The notes beneath the pieces were generated by a model, which was not told the origin of the DNA, searched no databases, and saw only the letters and a list, made by a program, of their open reading frames with translations. Shown piece after piece: positions 1-6,386 of a DNA stretch of 15,770 bases. The position numbers and the translations under genes were made by a program. The stretch comes from Geobacter sp. UBA6151 (lineage in GTDB: Bacteria > Desulfobacterota > Desulfuromonadia > Geobacterales > Pseudopelobacteraceae): NCBI GenBank assembly GCA_002423105.1, contig DIUT01000002.1, positions 1 through 15,770 of the forward strand. Direction: 5' to 3'. The first letter of the stretch is position 1, and the number at the start of each line of letters is the position of its first letter.

Positions 1-71
1 GGACCGAACGGATACTCCAGGGTTGTTCCCTTCTTACCAAGCAGCAGGCCTTCCAGCATTTCGTACTCCAT
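1..71 (-). CDS. MmcQ/YjbR-family protein, N-terminal fragment
   Basis: Only the first 23 codons lie in the window; the gene runs off the left edge. Translation from the ATG at 71 gives MEYEMLEGLLLGKKGTTLEY followed by PFG. The pattern of a short helix, a lysine/glycine turn and then E-Y-P-F-G is typical of the start of YjbR/MmcQ (DUF419) proteins, small 'double-wing' DNA-binding-fold proteins of unknown role. A strong Shine-Dalgarno, AGGAGGT at 86-80, lies 8 nt upstream of the ATG and supports the start. The gene is divergent from the VOC gene at 196. The family call rests on very few residues and could be wrong; that a real gene starts here is much safer. Confidence 0.6.
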   Translation of the reverse strand, partial: MEYEMLEGLLLGKKGTTLEYPFG

Positions 72-115
72 ATGACGCCACCTCCTTGCATTTGAACACC
101 GTATATCAGAACACT

Positions 116-134
116 CCTGACACAACTTGTCAGG
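116..134. promoter_or_regulatory. Perfect inverted repeat in the divergent YjbR/VOC intergenic region
   Basis: CCTGACA (116-122) and TGTCAGG (128-134) form perfect 7-bp arms around a 5-nt centre. The repeat sits between the divergent starts at 71 and 196. It could be a regulator-binding site for either gene or a hairpin in the VOC leader. I found no convincing -35/-10 pair around it, so its role is open. Confidence 0.35.
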
Positions 135-195
135 GACATCGGCTAGCGTGGCCACCAACAGCTGTTCAGCATACCACCTGACAAAGGAGAACAAA

Positions 196-627
196 ATGAA
201 CGCAAAAACAGTGCCCGCAGGCTACCACACCATCAACCCCTGTTTGTCTGTCCAGGGGGCGGCAGAGTTGATCGAGTTTCTGAAAAAAGCCTTCAATGCC
301 CGGGAGCTGGAGCGGTTTGAAACGCCGCAAGGCAGCATTGCCCATGCCACACTACAGATAGGCGATTCCATTATCATGCTGGGGGAACGGAAAGACGAAG
401 CGCTGCCCGGTTCGTTCTACCTGTATGTGGATGATGCGGATGCGGTCTACAAACAGGCACTGGCGGCGGGGGCCGCCTCACTGCTGGAACCGGCTGACCA
501 GTTCTGGGGCGACCGTCAAGGTGCGGTGCGCGACCGTTTCGGCAATCTGTGGCAGATCGCCACCCACTTTGAAGATGTTCCGACCGCTGAGATCCAGCGG
601 CGCATGGCCGATTGCACGGCGCACTGA
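196..627 (+). CDS. VOC/glyoxalase-fold family protein (PhnB-like)
   Basis: A 143-residue protein of the vicinal-oxygen-chelate superfamily, PhnB/YdcJ-like branch. Visible hallmarks are an N-terminal segment reading YHTINPCLSVQGAAELIEFL with a following KKAFNARELER, the strand IAHATLQIGDSIIML, the strand FYLYVDDADAVYKQALAAGA, and the closing strand WGDRQGAVRDRFGNLWQIAT (DRFGNLWQIAT is the typical final beta strand). This is the normal order and length for a single-domain PhnB-like member. Such proteins are dioxygenase- or glyoxalase-related or bind small ligands; the substrate cannot be read from the sequence. The reading frame is open back to 127, but the ATG at 196 has AGGAG at 185-189 with 6-nt spacing and begins at the conserved N-terminus. 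It is cytosolic, with no signal peptide. It appears to be a single-gene unit ending at the hairpin at 639-661. Confidence 0.85.
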   Translation: MNAKTVPAGYHTINPCLSVQGAAELIEFLKKAFNARELERFETPQGSIAHATLQIGDSIIMLGERKDEALPGSFYLYVDDADAVYKQALAAGAASLLEPADQFWGDRQGAVRDRFGNLWQIATHFEDVPTAEIQRRMADCTAH

Positions 628-638
628 GCGTACGGGAA

Positions 639-661
639 GGGGGCAGAGCAGCTCTGCCCCC
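639..661. terminator. GC-rich hairpin between convergent genes
   Basis: GGGGGCAGAGC (639-649) and GCTCTGCCCCC (651-661) are perfect 11-bp reverse complements about a single base. The element lies 11 bp past the stop of the plus-strand VOC gene and 20 bp past the end of the minus-strand tautomerase, where a bidirectional terminator is expected. There is no T-run on either side, so it is not a textbook intrinsic terminator; it may stop transcription with Rho or protect 3' ends. Confidence 0.5.
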
Positions 662-681
662 GCATCCCCTGTTGCGTGCCA

Positions 682-885
682 CTAGCGTCCTGCGGCGCGG
701 CGCAGGGTGACCGGTTCGCCGCCGATTCCCCAGTTATCGGTATCCACCTCATCGATCACCACCACCGTGGTGGCCGGATTCTTGCCCAACACATCCACCA
801 GCAGTTGGGTGGCCCCCTTGATCAGAGCCGCTTTCTGCTCTGTTGTCGCCCCTTCACGGGTAATCCTGATGTTCACGTAGGGCAT
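682..885 (-). CDS. 4-oxalocrotonate tautomerase-family protein, short form
   Basis: A 67-residue protein starting MPYVNIRITREG, the signature of the 4-OT tautomerase family, in which Pro2 becomes the N-terminal catalytic base after removal of Met. The helix EQKAALIKGATQLLVDVLGK and the strand TTVVVIDEVDTDNWGIGG follow in the usual order, and the length is close to that of classic 62-residue 4-OT. The family interconverts keto and enol forms of 2-oxo acids, or dehalogenates, as hexamers. A GTG two codons upstream (891) would put residues before the proline and sits against the ribosome site. The ATG at 885 with AGGAG at 898-894 (8-nt spacing) is therefore chosen. It is the last gene of the minus-strand series, starting 14 bp after the MFS stop, so it is probably co-transcribed with it. 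Its substrate is unknown. Confidence 0.88.
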   Translation of the reverse strand: MPYVNIRITREGATTEQKAALIKGATQLLVDVLGKNPATTVVVIDEVDTDNWGIGGEPVTLRRAAGR

Positions 886-899
886 GCTCACCTCTCCTT

Positions 900-2102
900 T
901 CAGTTGGGCTTTGCAGAAAAATTTCCGTCCGTTGCCACCAGCAGACCACCCAGTATCACCACGGCACCGGCCAGCAGCAGCGGCAGGGTAAAGCCCCCCT
1001 GCTGATCAGCCAAAAGTCCGGCCAACGGTGGTCCGACCACCTGGCCCGCGCCGAAGCAGACGGTCATGATGGCGGCGCCACGCCGTCCGGCCGTGCCGGA
1101 ACGGCGGCCCCCTTCGGCCATGGCCAGCGCCACGATGCCGAGAAAGGTGCCGCCAAAGATGACGGCTGCCAGCCCGGCGCTGAAGGCATGGGCCGCAACA
1201 CTGCTTAAGAGGATACCGGCAGCCTGCAACAGATAGGCCATGGTCAAGGCAAGGCGCACACCGAATCTGTTTGCAATCTGCTGCCAGATGATGGTGGAAG
1301 GGGCGGCAGCCAGCCCCACGGCCACCCAGCTCCAGGGGGCAAAGCGGGCCAGACCGGGAGTATGGGCGATCATGGTCACCAGAAAGGTGGCGCTGACGAT
1401 ATACCCGACCCCCTCCAGAAAATAAGCGAAAGCCAACCGGCCGATACCGCCCACGCCGCCGTTTGCCGGAGAAACAGCACCCGGCACGCTCACCGCACCC
1501 CGCCGCTTGCCGGCCACCACGACACCGCCAATGGTCAGCGCCACGGATATGACACCCATCCCCAGCCAGGCCGCACTCCAGCCGCCAAAACGGTCCAGCA
1601 GCGGCACAACCGCGCCGCTCAGCGCTATTCCCAGGCCGATCCCGCCGTAAAGCGCACTGTTCCAGCGGCTATGTCGGCTGCGCACCAGGGTCTCGCTCAC
1701 CTCGATTGCTATGACCACAAACAGGAGCGCACTGGCAAAACCGGCCGCCAGCCGTAGCGACCCCCACCAGAACGGCGAAAGCGTCAGCCCCATCAGCAGG
1801 GTGGTGGCAATGCTGGTGAGCAAGGCCCCTACGTTGACACTTATGCTGCTGAGCACGCGGGGCCAGATGGCACAAAGCAGTGCCCCGGCCAGATATCCGG
1901 CATAGTTGAGGGAGGCCAGGCCACCGGCCAGACTGTGACTCATCCCCAGGTCCCGCTGCATCAGGGGCAGAATCGGCGTAAAGGCAAAACGGCCGATCCC
2001 CATGGCCACCATCATGCCCAGCATGCCTCCGGCAAGCATCCGCAGCGCCGAGGATTGCGCCTGTTCCGGCGATCCGGCTGTTTTCGGGGCTGGGCTGTTC
2101 AT
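900..2102 (-). CDS. YbfB/YjiJ-family MFS transporter
   Basis: A 400-residue, very hydrophobic protein with about 12 predicted membrane segments. The start of the first segment, GGMLGMMVAMGIGRFAFTPI, followed by LPLMQRDLGMSHSLAGGLASL, is characteristic of the YbfB/YjiJ (DUF1228, MFS_4) branch of the major facilitator superfamily. A central basic loop (about residues 195-215) separates the two six-helix halves. It acts in the inner membrane as a putative exporter or importer of a small molecule; the substrate is unknown. The ATG at 2102 has AGGAAG at 2120-2115, 12 nt upstream, which is rather far. A tiny out-of-frame ORF (2110-2099: ATG ACC CCA TGA) sits between them and ends on the start codon, suggesting coupled re-initiation. 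Its place in the series suggests it moves the substrate or product of the neighbouring hydrolase/tautomerase enzymes. Confidence 0.85.
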   Translation of the reverse strand: MNSPAPKTAGSPEQAQSSALRMLAGGMLGMMVAMGIGRFAFTPILPLMQRDLGMSHSLAGGLASLNYAGYLAGALLCAIWPRVLSSISVNVGALLTSIATTLLMGLTLSPFWWGSLRLAAGFASALLFVVIAIEVSETLVRSRHSRWNSALYGGIGLGIALSGAVVPLLDRFGGWSAAWLGMGVISVALTIGGVVVAGKRRGAVSVPGAVSPANGGVGGIGRLAFAYFLEGVGYIVSATFLVTMIAHTPGLARFAPWSWVAVGLAAAPSTIIWQQIANRFGVRLALTMAYLLQAAGILLSSVAAHAFSAGLAAVIFGGTFLGIVALAMAEGGRRSGTAGRRGAAIMTVCFGAGQVVGPPLAGLLADQQGGFTLPLLLAGAVVILGGLLVATDGNFSAKPN

Positions 2103-2162
2103 GGGGTCATACCGCTTCCTGTTATGAGTAGTTTACTTGGATGCTGATAGCAGTTGTCGTCT

Positions 2163-2639
2163 TCAGACGGGATGGGTGGGAACAGGGTCGGCGTCGGTCA
2201 GCAGCAGGCGCAGCGGTGTCATGGCCGACAGCGTAAAACCATGGCGCTGGTAGAAACGTTGCGCCGCTTCGTTACTCAGGTCGGTCAACAGGGTGATCCG
2301 TTTGCAGCCCTGCAAGCGGGCAAAGCTGATTGCCTGCGTGAGCAATGCGGAGCCGGTACCGCCGCTGCGGGCATCCGGCTGCACCACCATATCCTCCAAG
2401 AAGGCGACCCGATCACCCAAGGCAGTTGAAATGGTGTAGAGCAGGTTGACCATGCCGATTACCGCCCCCTCCCGGCGGGCCACCAGAATGTGCCCGGTTT
2501 GCGGGTCATCGATAATCAGTTTCAGGCCGCGGCGTTGCGCTGCTTCATCGGGCCGGAAATCCTCCTCTTGCGTAAAAAGAATGCTCAACAGGCGGCAAAG
2601 TTCCGGAATGTCGGCTTGCTGTGCAACTGAAATCTGCAT
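2163..2639 (-). CDS. GNAT-family N-acetyltransferase
   Basis: A 158-residue single-domain GCN5-related acetyltransferase. Motif A is visible as VAFLEDMVVQPDARSGGTGS (residues about 78-97), containing the acetyl-CoA pyrophosphate loop in the form R-S-G-G-T-G. The following helix is ALLTQAISFARLQGC and motif B is AAQRFYQRHGFTLSAM, the usual 'FYxrhGF' turn. Length is normal for the family. It would transfer an acetyl group from acetyl-CoA to an amine, and the acceptor cannot be read from the sequence. The ATG at 2639 is preceded by GGAG 6 nt upstream. The gene lies 23 bp downstream of the MBL-fold gene and 60 bp upstream of the MFS gene on the same strand. Confidence 0.88.
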   Translation of the reverse strand: MQISVAQQADIPELCRLLSILFTQEEDFRPDEAAQRRGLKLIIDDPQTGHILVARREGAVIGMVNLLYTISTALGDRVAFLEDMVVQPDARSGGTGSALLTQAISFARLQGCKRITLLTDLSNEAAQRFYQRHGFTLSAMTPLRLLLTDADPVPTHPV

Positions 2640-2662
2640 GGTGACTCCGTATCACGTACGAT

Positions 2663-3562
2663 CTATTGCTTCTTCAGATAGCGGCTTTTGACGTTATAGC
2701 CCACCATCCACTCTGCCATAGACCGTTTGGGCAGTATCTTCAGCAGCTCGGCAGCAATGGCATCACCATCCATCCCTTTGGCGGCCAGTTGGCGGGCCGC
2801 ACCGTCAAACCGGGCCAGATACTCCTTCATCTCCCGCAGGTCTTTCTTGCCGGAAAGCGGTCCGTGGCCGGGAACAATCCGTTCAACATCCAGTGCCAGC
2901 AGGCTGTCCAGGGTTTTGTACCAGCCATTGAAATCACCGTCCGCCAGAAAAGGGTGGAAATCGGTGAAGAGGATGTCTCCGCTGAAGAGCAGTTTCTGTT
3001 TCGGCAGCCAGACCACCACGCTGCCTTCGGTGTGGGACGGCTCAACACGAATCAGCTCCACCACTTCGCCCCCCAGATCAATGGACAGACGGTCGCTGAA
3101 GAAGAGCGACGGCAGCGAGATCTCCGTGCCAACCATATCTTCCGGCTTCAGGCCGTAGCCGCCGACCTTTTTCAGGATATCGGTCCCTAACTTTTCCAGC
3201 AGGGCACGGTCAGCCGTGTGGGAGATAACCACTGCCCCCAGCCCGGCAAAGACGCAGTTGCCGAAAGCATGGTCAAGATGGGTGTGGGTATTGACCACAT
3301 ACCTGATCGGCTTGTCGGTCACCTTGCGGATGTCGGCCAGAAAACGCTGCCCTTCTTTGGCCGAGGTCAGCGTATCCACCACCAGCACGCCGTCCTTGCC
3401 GATGATGATACCGGCATTGGCGGCAAAACTGCGGGCAGGAGAAGCGTCCGTTGTCCCCACATAGGCGTAGACGTTGTCAGACAGCCTGGTCAGATCAGCA
3501 AAGGCGGTCTGGGCAAACAGCAGCGGTACCAGCAGCAACGACAGCAACAGTCTCAGATTCAT
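2663..3562 (-). CDS. Exported MBL-fold metallo-hydrolase
   Basis: A 299-residue metallo-beta-lactamase-fold protein with a signal peptide: MNLRLLLSLLLVPLLF then AQTAFA, with cleavage likely after residue 22. It should act in the periplasm. All metal ligands are visible: HTHLDH with His93, His95, Asp97 and His98; His177 in EPSHTEGS; Asp196 in LLFSGDILF; and His233 in IVPGHGP. This is the complete dinuclear zinc set of the superfamily. The general form (VNTHTHLDHAFGN and EPSHTEGSVVVWLP) resembles the large group of periplasmic MBL hydrolases that includes SoxH-like and quinoprotein-associated proteins; the substrate is unknown. The frame is open to 3628, but the ATG at 3562 has AGGAGAG at 3575-3569 with 6-nt spacing and begins exactly at the signal peptide. 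The upstream extension would be encoded by the repeat at 3583-3674. Confidence 0.9.
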   Translation of the reverse strand: MNLRLLLSLLLVPLLFAQTAFADLTRLSDNVYAYVGTTDASPARSFAANAGIIIGKDGVLVVDTLTSAKEGQRFLADIRKVTDKPIRYVVNTHTHLDHAFGNCVFAGLGAVVISHTADRALLEKLGTDILKKVGGYGLKPEDMVGTEISLPSLFFSDRLSIDLGGEVVELIRVEPSHTEGSVVVWLPKQKLLFSGDILFTDFHPFLADGDFNGWYKTLDSLLALDVERIVPGHGPLSGKKDLREMKEYLARFDGAARQLAAKGMDGDAIAAELLKILPKRSMAEWMVGYNVKSRYLKKQ

Positions 3563-3582
3563 TGTTTTCTCTCCTAACAAGC

Positions 3583-3674
3583 TGTTGAAAAACTCAGGTT
3601 GTTCAAAAATAGTCAAATCGTCGCACACGCGGGCTTTTGAGGACGGCGGCGAGATGGCTGTTTTTCAACAACCT
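3583..3674. repeat. Imperfect inverted-repeat element, dispersed-repeat or mini-mobile-element-like
   Basis: Two inward-facing arms bound this stretch. TGTTGAAAAAC at 3583-3593 is repeated exactly in inverse at 3660-3670. The neighbouring AGGTTGTTCAAAAATAG (3596-3612) matches the inverse of 3658-3674 at 15 of 17 positions, so the left end carries two related copies. The core of about 45 bp is GC-rich and codes for nothing convincing except as a tail on the upstream gene. Terminal repeats of this GTTGAAAAAC type around a short core suggest a small non-autonomous element or a dispersed hairpin repeat. No flanking target duplication was clear. In mRNA the arms could pair and form a hairpin within the operon. 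Confidence 0.6.
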
Positions 3675-4077
3675 CCTGAAGGTTTAATGCCTTGATAAAG
3701 CGGTACTCCTGAGTGACACCCTGATACCCCCAGGCATCAGCGCTAACATCGTGGATGACGATATAACTGGCTTCGTCCAGGGGGCCCAACAGCTCTTCCA
3801 GTGCAGTGAACACGCCACGGATGTAGGCGGCCTTCTGCTGTTTGGTATTTGTGCCTTCGGTTATTTTGATGTCAAGATAAAAACTGGAGGCAGCCATGCT
3901 GTCAAGCGAGGTCCCGCCAACAAACCAGAACCGGGCCGGAACCGGTTCTATAACAACCGCGGTCAGCTCCGGCTTCTTTCCCAGCAGTTCCCCGGTCAAT
4001 CGTGTCAGGGTCCGGGCTACGTCTTCTTGCACCTCACGGGATGGCTCACCGGACAGCTTGATGTTCAGATAGGGCAT
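3613..4077 (-). CDS. Double-domain tautomerase (4-OT family) with altered C-terminus
   Basis: A 154-residue protein with two tandem 4-OT-like units. Unit 1 (residues 1-55) begins MPYLNIKLSGEPSRE and ends RFWFVGG. Unit 2 (about 66-120) begins FYLDIKITEGTNTKQ and ends SADAWGYQG. Pro2 is the expected catalytic N-terminal proline; unit 2 has no equivalent proline, as in other fused tautomerases. The protein probably forms trimers in place of 4-OT hexamers. The ATG at 4077 has AAAGGAG at 4091-4085 (7-nt spacing); an upstream TTG at 4083 would precede the proline and is rejected. The start overlaps the end of the cysteine-hydrolase gene by 13 bp, indicating coupled translation. Roughly the last 20 residues (from EVVEKQ to the stop) come from the inverted-repeat element, so the natural C-terminus was probably shorter or different. 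Function of the tail is unlikely but untested. Confidence 0.85.
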   Translation of the reverse strand: MPYLNIKLSGEPSREVQEDVARTLTRLTGELLGKKPELTAVVIEPVPARFWFVGGTSLDSMAASSFYLDIKITEGTNTKQQKAAYIRGVFTALEELLGPLDEASYIVIHDVSADAWGYQGVTQEYRFIKALNLQEVVEKQPSRRRPQKPACATI

Positions 4078-4706
4078 GGGCAAACTCCTTTCAAGGCACG
4101 CCGATTTGAGGCAAAGACGCTGTCCCGTTCCGGCTCACGGCCCGATGCAACCGACTCCAGCCATTCGTCGGTGGTCAGTACCGCCGCAAACCGCGCCTGC
4201 ATGACCACGGTAATCACCCGGTGGATCTCTTCGGCCGTGGCGCTGCCTGCCCTGTTTGCGTAGGAGACCGCGCCGGTGGCGTCGGAAAGCAGTTCAACCT
4301 TGAAGCCACTGTGCACACTGTGAACCACGGCAGAAAAATCACAGTTCTGGGTCATGTAGCCCACAACCGTAATGGTGTCAATCTGCCGTTCACGCAGCCA
4401 GGCGTCAAGGTTGGTGCCGCAGAAGCTGCTGGGCATGCTTTTCAGGACGTAATGATCCCAGCCCCGCGAGGCGACCGCTGGATGCAAATCGGCACCCGAG
4501 GAGCCTTTGTCCAGAAACGGCGCGTTTTCCGGCGCGATATGCTGCACCGCCACCACCGGAATGCCCGCTGCCCTGGCGGCATCCATGGCGCGGCCGATGT
4601 TGGCCAGCGACTGCTCCGCCGGTGGGTACTCAATCGGCAGTCTGCCGCCGATATAGTCGTTCTGGACGTCGATTACCAGTAATGTCCTGCGAATAGTGGC
4701 TTCCAT
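4065..4706 (-). CDS. Cysteine hydrolase, isochorismatase family
   Basis: A 213-residue protein of the isochorismatase-like hydrolase superfamily. The catalytic triad is visible: Asp13 in LLVIDVQNDY, Lys89 in YVLKSMPSSF and Cys122 in VVGYMTQNCDFSAVV. The cis-peptide region just before the cysteine and the HSVHSGFKVELLSDATGAV segment also fit the family. Members hydrolyse amides, ureas or vinyl ethers (nicotinamidase, N-carbamoyl hydrolases, isochorismatase); the substrate here is unknown. The ATG at 4706 has AGGAG at 4717-4713 (6-nt spacing); a GTG at 4724 lies upstream of this ribosome site and is rejected. It is the first gene of the six-gene minus-strand series and faces the divergent GlxA-type regulator. 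Cysteine hydrolases next to GlxA/AraC regulators are a recurring arrangement, suggesting this enzyme handles the inducing compound or its product. Confidence 0.9.
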   Translation of the reverse strand: MEATIRRTLLVIDVQNDYIGGRLPIEYPPAEQSLANIGRAMDAARAAGIPVVAVQHIAPENAPFLDKGSSGADLHPAVASRGWDHYVLKSMPSSFCGTNLDAWLRERQIDTITVVGYMTQNCDFSAVVHSVHSGFKVELLSDATGAVSYANRAGSATAEEIHRVITVVMQARFAAVLTTDEWLESVASGREPERDSVFASNRRALKGVCPCPI

Positions 4707-4776
4707 GTAGCTCTCCTTTGACACGAAGATTCTTGAAGCTGGTGTGAGTATCCAGCAGCGCCCGTTAAAAAACCAG

Positions 4777-4811
4777 TGGCCTGATTGCCATTATTTGCTA
4801 CAATCGGGCCA
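4777..4811. promoter_or_regulatory. Inverted repeat between the divergent hydrolase operon and GlxA-type regulator
   Basis: TGGCCTGATTG (4777-4787) and CAATCGGGCCA (4801-4811) are reverse complements at 10 of 11 positions, separated by 13 bp, so centres are about two helical turns apart. The pair lies 20-54 bp before the regulator ATG at 4831 and about 70 bp before the hydrolase start at 4706. A TACAAT at 4799-4804 resembles a -10 box but has no good -35 partner. This is a good candidate operator for the adjacent regulator or another dimeric protein. Confidence 0.5.
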
Positions 4812-4830
4812 AATCGCATGAGAGGTTATT

Positions 4831-5793
4831 ATGCAGGCTGAAACCATTGCCGTGATCGCCTTTGACCGGATAAGTCCATTTTTGCTTGCCATGCCCTGCA
4901 CCGTTTTCAGGGATGATCCGGCCCGACCGGATGCACCCCGTTTCAGGCTGCTGGTCTGCTCCGCGGAAAAGCGGACGCTGCAGAGCAACGCCGGTTTTGC
5001 CATACAGACCCGGCACACCCTGAGGGATGCGGAACAGGCCGATATCGTGATCGTGCCCAGTTGGCGCGATCCGCAAGAAATGCCGCCGGAGCCGCTGCTG
5101 AACTGTCTGCGCAAGGCTCATCAGCGCGGCGCGCTGGTGGTGGGATTATGCCTGGGAACCTACGTGCTGGCCGCTGCCGGGCTGCTGGATGGGCGTCCGG
5201 CAACCACTCACTGGGGCTGGACGGATGATCTGGGACAGCGCTACCCGCAGATAACGCTGAAACCGGATGTGCTGTATGTGGATGATGAGGATATTGTTAC
5301 GTCGGCAGGGGTGGCGGCGGGGATTGACTGCTGCCTGCATCTGCTGCGCCGTCTGCACGGTGCCGAGTTGGCCGCCCATGTGGCCCGGCGGATGGTGGTG
5401 CCGCCCCACCGTCAGGGGGGGCAGGCCCAGTTTATCGAGATGCCGGTTGGCAAGAGTGCAGCAGATGACCGTTTTGGACAGAACCTGGAATGGGTGCAGC
5501 GCCACCTTGCCCAGCCGCACTCACTGGACAGCCTTGCAGAACGTTGTATGATGAGCCGCCGAACATTTACTCGCCGTTTCCGGCAGGTTACCGGCAGCAC
5601 CGTGGGGGCATGGTTGCTGAATCAACGCCTGGCCCTGGCCCAACGTCTGCTGGAAACCACAGCCAAGCCGATTGACTTGATTGCTCAGGAAGCAGGCTTA
5701 GGTTCTGAAGTGACCCTGCGGCAGCAGTTCAACAAGGTATTAAAGACTACCCCGTCACGCTACCGCAGGGAATTCAGGGGAAACGGCCCCTGA
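4831..5793 (+). CDS. GlxA-family transcriptional regulator (DJ-1/PfpI domain plus AraC HTH)
   Basis: A 320-residue two-domain regulator. Residues 1-190 form a DJ-1/PfpI (class I amidotransferase-like) domain. Its nucleophile-elbow region is VVGLCLGTYVLAAAGLLDGR with Cys107, followed by ATTHWGW and VTSAGVAAGID, both typical of the GlxA/FtrA group. Residues about 215-315 form an AraC-type DNA-binding domain with two helix-turn-helix units: SLDSLAERCMMSRRTFTRRF (first) and the second around IAQEAGLGSEVTLRQQF, followed by the usual TPSRYRREF end. GlxA-type proteins sense small, often nitrogen-containing metabolites through the DJ-1 domain and activate neighbouring catabolic genes. The start has AGAGGT 5 nt upstream of the ATG. 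It is divergent from the six-gene series, which is its most likely target. The effector is unknown. Confidence 0.93.
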   Translation: MQAETIAVIAFDRISPFLLAMPCTVFRDDPARPDAPRFRLLVCSAEKRTLQSNAGFAIQTRHTLRDAEQADIVIVPSWRDPQEMPPEPLLNCLRKAHQRGALVVGLCLGTYVLAAAGLLDGRPATTHWGWTDDLGQRYPQITLKPDVLYVDDEDIVTSAGVAAGIDCCLHLLRRLHGAELAAHVARRMVVPPHRQGGQAQFIEMPVGKSAADDRFGQNLEWVQRHLAQPHSLDSLAERCMMSRRTFTRRFRQVTGSTVGAWLLNQRLALAQRLLETTAKPIDLIAQEAGLGSEVTLRQQFNKVLKTTPSRYRREFRGNGP

Positions 5794-5821
5794 CGCAGCC
5801 TGCAATTACAAACATGGCCGG

Positions 5822-5849
5822 TTGACAACGTCCCCTAACTGTTGATAGA
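5822..5849 (+). promoter_or_regulatory. Possible promoter of the hemerythrin gene
   Basis: A consensus -35, TTGACA at 5822-5827, is followed after 16 bp by a weak -10, GATAGA at 5844-5849. It lies 33 bp before the hemerythrin ATG, in the short gap after the regulator stop. The -10 is poor, so this is tentative. Confidence 0.25.
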
Positions 5850-5882
5850 AATCAATACACGTTTGATTTTTTGGAGGGCACC

Positions 5883-6290
5883 ATGGCGATCGTGGAATGG
5901 CAGGCATGTTACAGCGTAGCAAATGAACGGCTCGATCAGCAGCACCAGCGGATCGTTGCCATGATCAACCAGCTGGGCGAAGCAATGGACACCGGCGCCG
6001 AGAAAGCGGCCTTGATGAAAATTCTGTCCGATCTGGCCGGGTACACCAAGACCCACTTTGCCGATGAGGAACGGATGCTTGAGCAGTGCAGTTATCCGCT
6101 GTTGGCGGACCACCGCGAAAAACACGCCGCACTCAACCGGCAGCTGGCTGAATATTATCGTAATTTTTACATAAGCTCCCGGCCTCAAACGAAAGAGGTC
6201 ATGTCGTTTCTGCAGCACTGGCTCTATGACCATATCCTGGAACAGGACAAGGCCTATACGCTGTACGTTGCCAAATTGGCTAGCAGCTGA
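5883..6290 (+). CDS. Bacteriohemerythrin
   Basis: A 135-residue single-domain hemerythrin, the standard length for the bacterial family. The seven ligands of the oxo-bridged di-iron site are all visible: His21 (RLDQQHQRIV), His58 and Glu62 (HFADEERML), His77 and His81 (HREKHAAL), and His117 and Asp122 (WLYDHILEQDKAY). It begins with the typical VEW motif. Such proteins bind dioxygen reversibly in the cytosol and serve oxygen storage, delivery or sensing, often in microaerobic or anaerobic bacteria. The frame is open to a TTG at 5871, but the ATG at 5883 has GGAGG at 5873-5877 with 5-nt spacing. It appears to be a single-gene unit with its own possible promoter. Confidence 0.93.
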   Translation: MAIVEWQACYSVANERLDQQHQRIVAMINQLGEAMDTGAEKAALMKILSDLAGYTKTHFADEERMLEQCSYPLLADHREKHAALNRQLAEYYRNFYISSRPQTKEVMSFLQHWLYDHILEQDKAYTLYVAKLASS

Positions 6291-6345
6291 GAGCCTGATA
6301 CGCTGCCGGGAAATCAGTCTTTACCGGCACCGCCGCCACACCTGC

Positions 6346-6370
6346 TGACATATCCTGTCACGACATCGTG
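6346..6370. promoter_or_regulatory. Two adjacent short palindromes upstream of the radical SAM gene
   Basis: TGACA-TATCC-TGTCA (6346-6360) and CACGA-CA-TCGTG (6359-6370) are perfect 5-bp inverted repeats lying end to end, followed by TATGCT (6372-6377), a possible -10 box only 9 bp before the ATG at 6387. No Shine-Dalgarno is visible there. The arrangement suggests operator sites over a promoter that makes a very short or leaderless mRNA, but the spacing to any -35 is irregular. Confidence 0.3.
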
Positions 6371-6386
6371 GTATGCTTTCCACGCC

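Noticed and set aside
2666..3190. A 174-codon plus-strand frame opposite the MBL-fold gene
   Set aside because: Mirror of an MBL gene with all metal ligands intact; no ribosome site and no domain pattern.
3563..3628. Longer start for the MBL-fold protein at 3628
   Set aside because: The extra residues come from the repeat element, and the signal peptide and AGGAGAG site fix the start at 3562.
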